NCBI GenBank assembly: GCA_002256705.1
Contig: NQJI01000057.1
Span: 1-7,957, forward strand
Direction: 5' to 3'
Origin: Methylococcaceae bacterium NSM2-1
Lineage (GTDB): Bacteria; Pseudomonadota; Gammaproteobacteria; Methylococcales; Methylomonadaceae
DNA: 7,957 nucleotides
Positions 5,185 to 7,957 of the stretch are shown piece by piece. A program made the position numbers and the translations under genes. Below the pieces are notes generated by a model. It made no database searches. It saw only the letters and a list, made by a program, of their open reading frames with translations, and was not told the DNA's origin. Position 1 is the stretch's first letter, and each line of letters opens with the position of its first letter.

Positions 5185-7384
5185 TAGTCACGACAGTCAA
5201 AGAAGACATTGCCATCGCCGCACCAGCAATCATGGGGTTTAATAAAACACCAAACAGAGGGTACAACAAACCCGCGGCAACCGGGATACTGATGGTGTTA
5301 TAGAAAAACGCACCGATCAGATTTTGTTTAATATTGATAACTGTCGCTTTGGATAATTCGATGACTTCGGGGACTTTTAACAACGAGCCTTGCAAAATGA
5401 CCACATCAGCACTTTCAATTGCGACATCGGTTCCCGTACCGATAGCCAGACCGACATCAGCTTGAGCTAATGCGGGCGCATCATTAATGCCATCGCCGAC
5501 CATGCCGACAACCTCACCCTGTTGTTGCAGTTCTTTAACTACAGCAGCTTTATCCTGCGGTAACACTTGGGCTCTGACTTCAGCAATACCTGCTTGTTTA
5601 GCTATGGCATGTGCGGTTATTTGATTATCCCCGGTTACCATTATGATGCGTAAACCCAGATTTTTCAGACGCTGTACTGCTTGCGCAGAGTCCTTTTTAA
5701 TAGGATCAGAGACAGCAATAATGCCGACTATTTTATCGTCTACGGCAAGCATCATCGGTGTTTGACCCAGAGCTGAAAGCTTTTCCAGCCTGTTGTTATA
5801 GTGGATAAATTTGATACCTTTGGCATCCATCAACGCCTTGTTACCAAAAATTACGTTTAGTTCGTTAATTTGAGCCGTAACTCCAAAACCTGCAATGGCT
5901 TCAAATTGCTTGGCTTTTTCCAGTTTAATTTGCTTATTTTCTGCCGCCGTTAAAATGGCCGCGGCTAACGGATGTTCCGAGCCTGACTCAATACTTGCCG
6001 CTAATTGCAACACATGTTCCTCGGTATAATCGTCGATGGCTTCAACCGTCGAAACCGTCGGTTTTCCTTCGGTTACCGTACCGGTTTTATCAAGGATTAA
6101 ACAAGTCAGTTTGCCCGCCGTCTGTAAAGCGTCACCCTTACGTATCAAAATACCTGACTGCGCAGCTCTGCCAACCGCCACCATCACGGAAATGGGTGTT
6201 GCCAAACCTAGCGCACATGGACAGGCGATAACCAGAACAGTCATTGAAGTTACAAAGGCATAACCCAATGACGGATCGGGGCCAAAAGCGTACCACACAA
6301 GAAAAGTCAACACCGAAAATGCAACCACGGCCGGCACAAAAACACTGGAAATTTTATCGGCTAACCGGGCGATTTCGGGCTTGCTACTTTGCGCTTGCCG
6401 GACGCTTTTAATAATTTGCGCTAAGGCTGTATCACGTCCTATGCGGGTTGCCCGAAAAAGAAAGCTGCCGGACTGGTTCATAGTGCCCGCTACAACTTCC
6501 GAGCCTACACTTTTTTCTACAGGTATCGGTTCACCTGTCAACATGGACTCATCCAGTGTGGAATGCCCTTCCAATAAAACACCATCAACCGCAATTTTTT
6601 CGCCTGGCCTGACTCGCAGTGTCTCGCCTAATCCCACTTCCTCGATAAGAATATCCATTTCTTCGCCATTTCTAACCACGCGAGCAGTACGCGGTTGCAG
6701 ACCGATCAATTGCCGAATGGCGCTGGATGTTTTACCTCTGGCCAATGTTTCCAGCCCCGTTCCCAGGTTAATAAAGGCCAGAATCACTACGGCAGCTTCA
6801 AAATAAGCATGTTTTGCCAATGTCGGCAGAGTATCGGAATAGTCAATAACTATGCATGAATAAAGCCATGCCGAACCCGTACCCAGCGCAATCAACGTAT
6901 CCATATTGGCCTGACCCAGACTTAATGACTTGATTGCGCCACTATAAAAATGCCATCCTGAATACACCAGGATACTTAAGGTGATGAGTGCAATTTCTGG
7001 CCAGAGCCACTGTCCGGTTGCTGAACCGATTTCCGGCAGCCAGCTAAAATGCTCAGCCAACATGAGGAAGGCGCCAAAAATTCCCGCGACAGATGCTTTC
7101 TTCATCAGATTACGGTAACGCTGCAACTCCTGCTGTTCCTGCTCGGCTGGATCTTCCAGTCCCTCCATCACGGCCGCATCATATCCCGCATCCTTAGCTG
7201 CCTGTTTTAAAGCTTCAGGATCAGCATGTCCTTTAACCATCGCAGAGTGATCCGCAAAATTGACGCTAACTGAAGTGACTCCATCAACGGCAGCCAATGC
7301 ACCCTCAACTGCACTCACGCAACCTGCACAACGCATCCCTAAAATGGATAACCGTATTTCATCAGAAGTCTCTTCTGCACTCAT
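5141..7384 (-). CDS. copA: Cu(+)-exporting P1B-type ATPase CopA
   Basis: A 747-residue inner-membrane pump that uses ATP to drive monovalent copper from the cytosol to the periplasm. Numbered from the ATG at 7384: one N-terminal heavy-metal-associated domain (about 8-75) with GMRCAGC (C19, C22), membrane segments at about 100-215, actuator-domain TGE (283-285), membrane CPC (388-390), phosphorylated D432 in DKTGT, SEHP (469-472) in the nucleotide domain, TGDN (585-588) and GDGINDAP (630-637), then last membrane segments with YN (695-696) and MSS (726-728). CPC + YN + MxxS is the Cu(+) (P1B-1) signature, so silver is possible but zinc is unlikely. An alternative GTG at 7393 adds three residues, but AGGTG at 7391-7395 is better read as the ribosome binding site, 6 bases from the ATG at 7384. 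It follows the copZ-like gene by 38 bases, evidently one operon. Confidence 0.96.
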   Translation of the reverse strand: MSAEETSDEIRLSILGMRCAGCVSAVEGALAAVDGVTSVSVNFADHSAMVKGHADPEALKQAAKDAGYDAAVMEGLEDPAEQEQQELQRYRNLMKKASVAGIFGAFLMLAEHFSWLPEIGSATGQWLWPEIALITLSILVYSGWHFYSGAIKSLSLGQANMDTLIALGTGSAWLYSCIVIDYSDTLPTLAKHAYFEAAVVILAFINLGTGLETLARGKTSSAIRQLIGLQPRTARVVRNGEEMDILIEEVGLGETLRVRPGEKIAVDGVLLEGHSTLDESMLTGEPIPVEKSVGSEVVAGTMNQSGSFLFRATRIGRDTALAQIIKSVRQAQSSKPEIARLADKISSVFVPAVVAFSVLTFLVWYAFGPDPSLGYAFVTSMTVLVIACPCALGLATPISVMVAVGRAAQSGILIRKGDALQTAGKLTCLILDKTGTVTEGKPTVSTVEAIDDYTEEHVLQLAASIESGSEHPLAAAILTAAENKQIKLEKAKQFEAIAGFGVTAQINELNVIFGNKALMDAKGIKFIHYNNRLEKLSALGQTPMMLAVDDKIVGIIAVSDPIKKDSAQAVQRLKNLGLRIIMVTGDNQITAHAIAKQAGIAEVRAQVLPQDKAAVVKELQQQGEVVGMVGDGINDAPALAQADVGLAIGTGTDVAIESADVVILQGSLLKVPEVIELSKATVINIKQNLIGAFFYNTISIPVAAGLLYPLFGVLLNPMIAGAAMAMSSLTVVTNANRLRWTKFGEGK

Positions 7385-7422
7385 AAAATTCACCTACGCT
7401 GAAAGTTCGATAGTTTTAATGG

Positions 7423-7632
7423 CTATTTTACCGTGAAACCTGCACTAGTAATGGTGTCTTTTATAGTATCCAGAGTGGTTTTTTCCGGATCATATTCGAC
7501 ACTGACCTCCTTTTCTTTAAATGATGCTTTAACCGAAATTACACCATTAATAGCCTCCAGTTTACCCGTGATATTTGTTTCACAACCGCCACATTTCATA
7601 TCGGTAACCGTTAACACTACAGATTCAATCAT
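7423..7632 (-). CDS. copZ: CopZ-like copper metallochaperone (heavy-metal-associated domain)
   Basis: A 69-residue protein made of a single heavy-metal-associated ferredoxin-like domain with the binding loop MKCGGC (C14, C17) and typical last strand and helix (DTIKDTITSAGF, about 56-67). In the family it binds Cu(+) in the cytosol and passes it to the N-terminal domain of CopA. Unlike classical CopZ (MxCxxC with His/Ser variants), the loop is CGGC, a form also seen in MerP-like and general HMA proteins, so metal choice rests on the neighbour: copA starts 38 bases downstream in the same direction. A strong purine-rich ribosome binding site (GGGGGGAG, 7637-7644) lies 4 bases before the ATG, the clearest such site in the window and consistent with making the soluble chaperone in excess over the pump. 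Confidence 0.9.
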   Translation of the reverse strand: MIESVVLTVTDMKCGGCETNITGKLEAINGVISVKASFKEKEVSVEYDPEKTTLDTIKDTITSAGFTVK

Positions 7633-7696
7633 TTCTCTCCCCCCTTTAATTTAGTAAATTCGATCTTTATATCATATTCGACTAATACTCGGTAAT

Positions 7697-7710
7697 CATG
7701 TTACAACATG
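7697..7710. promoter_or_regulatory. Short palindrome in the copZ/hflD divergent region
   Basis: CATGTT and AACATG, perfect 6-bp arms with two bases between, lie 65 bases upstream of copZ and 115 bases upstream of hflD. It could be an operator for the copper unit, but it does not resemble the CueR or CopY consensus sites as I know them, and no regulator gene lies beside it. A 14-base palindrome of this kind can occur by chance. Confidence 0.25.
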
Positions 7711-7824
7711 CTCTATTTAAATACACGTCTATCTGCTTACCTGCGAAACAAAGCCAAGTATACGTTGAACAGCAGTGTTTGTTCTTGGTACGATAATCAC
7801 CCAAATCACCCATAATAGTAATTT

Positions 7825-7957
7825 ATGCAATTAAACACCATCACTAACCAAACCATTGCACTTGCGGGCATTGCTCAAGCAGCGGCATTGGTACAACAAC
7901 TGGCAAGCACAGGGACGGCTGACCCGATAGCTATGGAAGCCAGCATTGCCAGTGTCT
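7825..7957 (+). CDS. hflD: High frequency lysogenization protein HflD, N-terminal part (cut by window edge)
   Basis: The first 44 codons of a gene that runs off the right edge. The pattern TIALAGIAQAAALVQQLASTG (11-26 region) closely follows the start of E. coli HflD (TLALAGICQSARLVQQLA), and the initial length matches. HflD (DUF489 family) is a membrane-associated, mostly helical protein; in E. coli it binds the lambda CII activator and affects lysogeny, while its role in cells without lambda is not settled. An in-frame stop (TAA, 7819-7821) just before TTT-ATG fixes the ATG at 7825 as the first possible start. No clear ribosome binding site is visible. In E. coli the tRNA thiolase gene mnmA lies directly upstream; here it is replaced by a 192-base spacer and the divergent copper genes. 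Confidence 0.85.
   Translation, partial: MQLNTITNQTIALAGIAQAAALVQQLASTGTADPIAMEASIASV

Noticed and set aside
6381..6806. Plus-strand open frame of 141 codons inside copA
   Set aside because: Antisense to the actuator domain and membrane segments of copA, with low-complexity Ser/Thr/Arg composition; a shadow of the real gene, as are the frames at 5995-6263.
7385..7393. GTG at 7393 as the copA start
   Set aside because: It lies in the AGGTG that best serves as ribosome binding site for the ATG at 7384; only three residues differ.
7433..7654. Plus-strand open frame of 73 codons opposite copZ
   Set aside because: Antisense to the conserved heavy-metal-associated domain; hydrophobic, valine-rich shadow.

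Overview
The window reads as chromosomal DNA of a gammaproteobacterium. The gene order gpmI-envC, divergent from a YibN-like rhodanese gene followed by secB and gpsA, matches the conserved E. coli locus (gpmM-envC divergent from yibN-grxC-secB-gpsA). The partial gene at the right edge is hflD, also a gammaproteobacterial gene. Protein style and the moderate, slightly AT-rich composition would suit a Methylococcales-like environmental lineage, but that is only an impression and the sequence alone does not prove it.

Layout. On the minus strand at the left are the 5' part of envC (cell-division murein hydrolase activator, cut by the window edge) and the complete gpmI (cofactor-independent phosphoglycerate mutase), probably one transcript. 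A 257-bp divergent intergenic region (1973-2229) holds two clear inverted repeats and possible promoters. On the plus strand follow an ArsR-family regulator, a membrane-anchored rhodanese (YibN type), secB (export chaperone) and gpsA (glycerol-3-phosphate dehydrogenase). The regulator carries the two cysteines, 66 residues apart, that define the persulfide sensors SqrR and BigR. It sits directly upstream of a sulfurtransferase gene, so I read this as a probable sulfide/persulfide-responsive control point placed on an otherwise housekeeping locus. The glutaredoxin gene grxC, which lies between yibN and secB in E. coli, is absent here.

Between the convergent gpsA and the next minus-strand genes lies a 68-bp inverted-repeat element (4616-4683) built from CACGAAGA units, probably a dispersed intergenic repeat. 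The right half is a copper-handling unit on the minus strand: copZ-like metallochaperone, copA Cu(+) P1B-ATPase, then two short unrecognised ORFs. Those two ORFs meet at a perfect 10-bp tandem duplication. Taking out one copy joins them into a single open frame encoding a small one-pass membrane protein, so they look like one gene split by a recent duplication. Divergent from copZ, hflD begins at 7825 and runs off the window.

Most interesting: the SqrR/BigR-like cysteine pair in the ArsR protein with its rhodanese neighbour and candidate operator, and the 10-bp duplication that splits a small membrane-protein gene downstream of copA. I see no rRNA, tRNA, CRISPR array, insertion sequence or phage gene.
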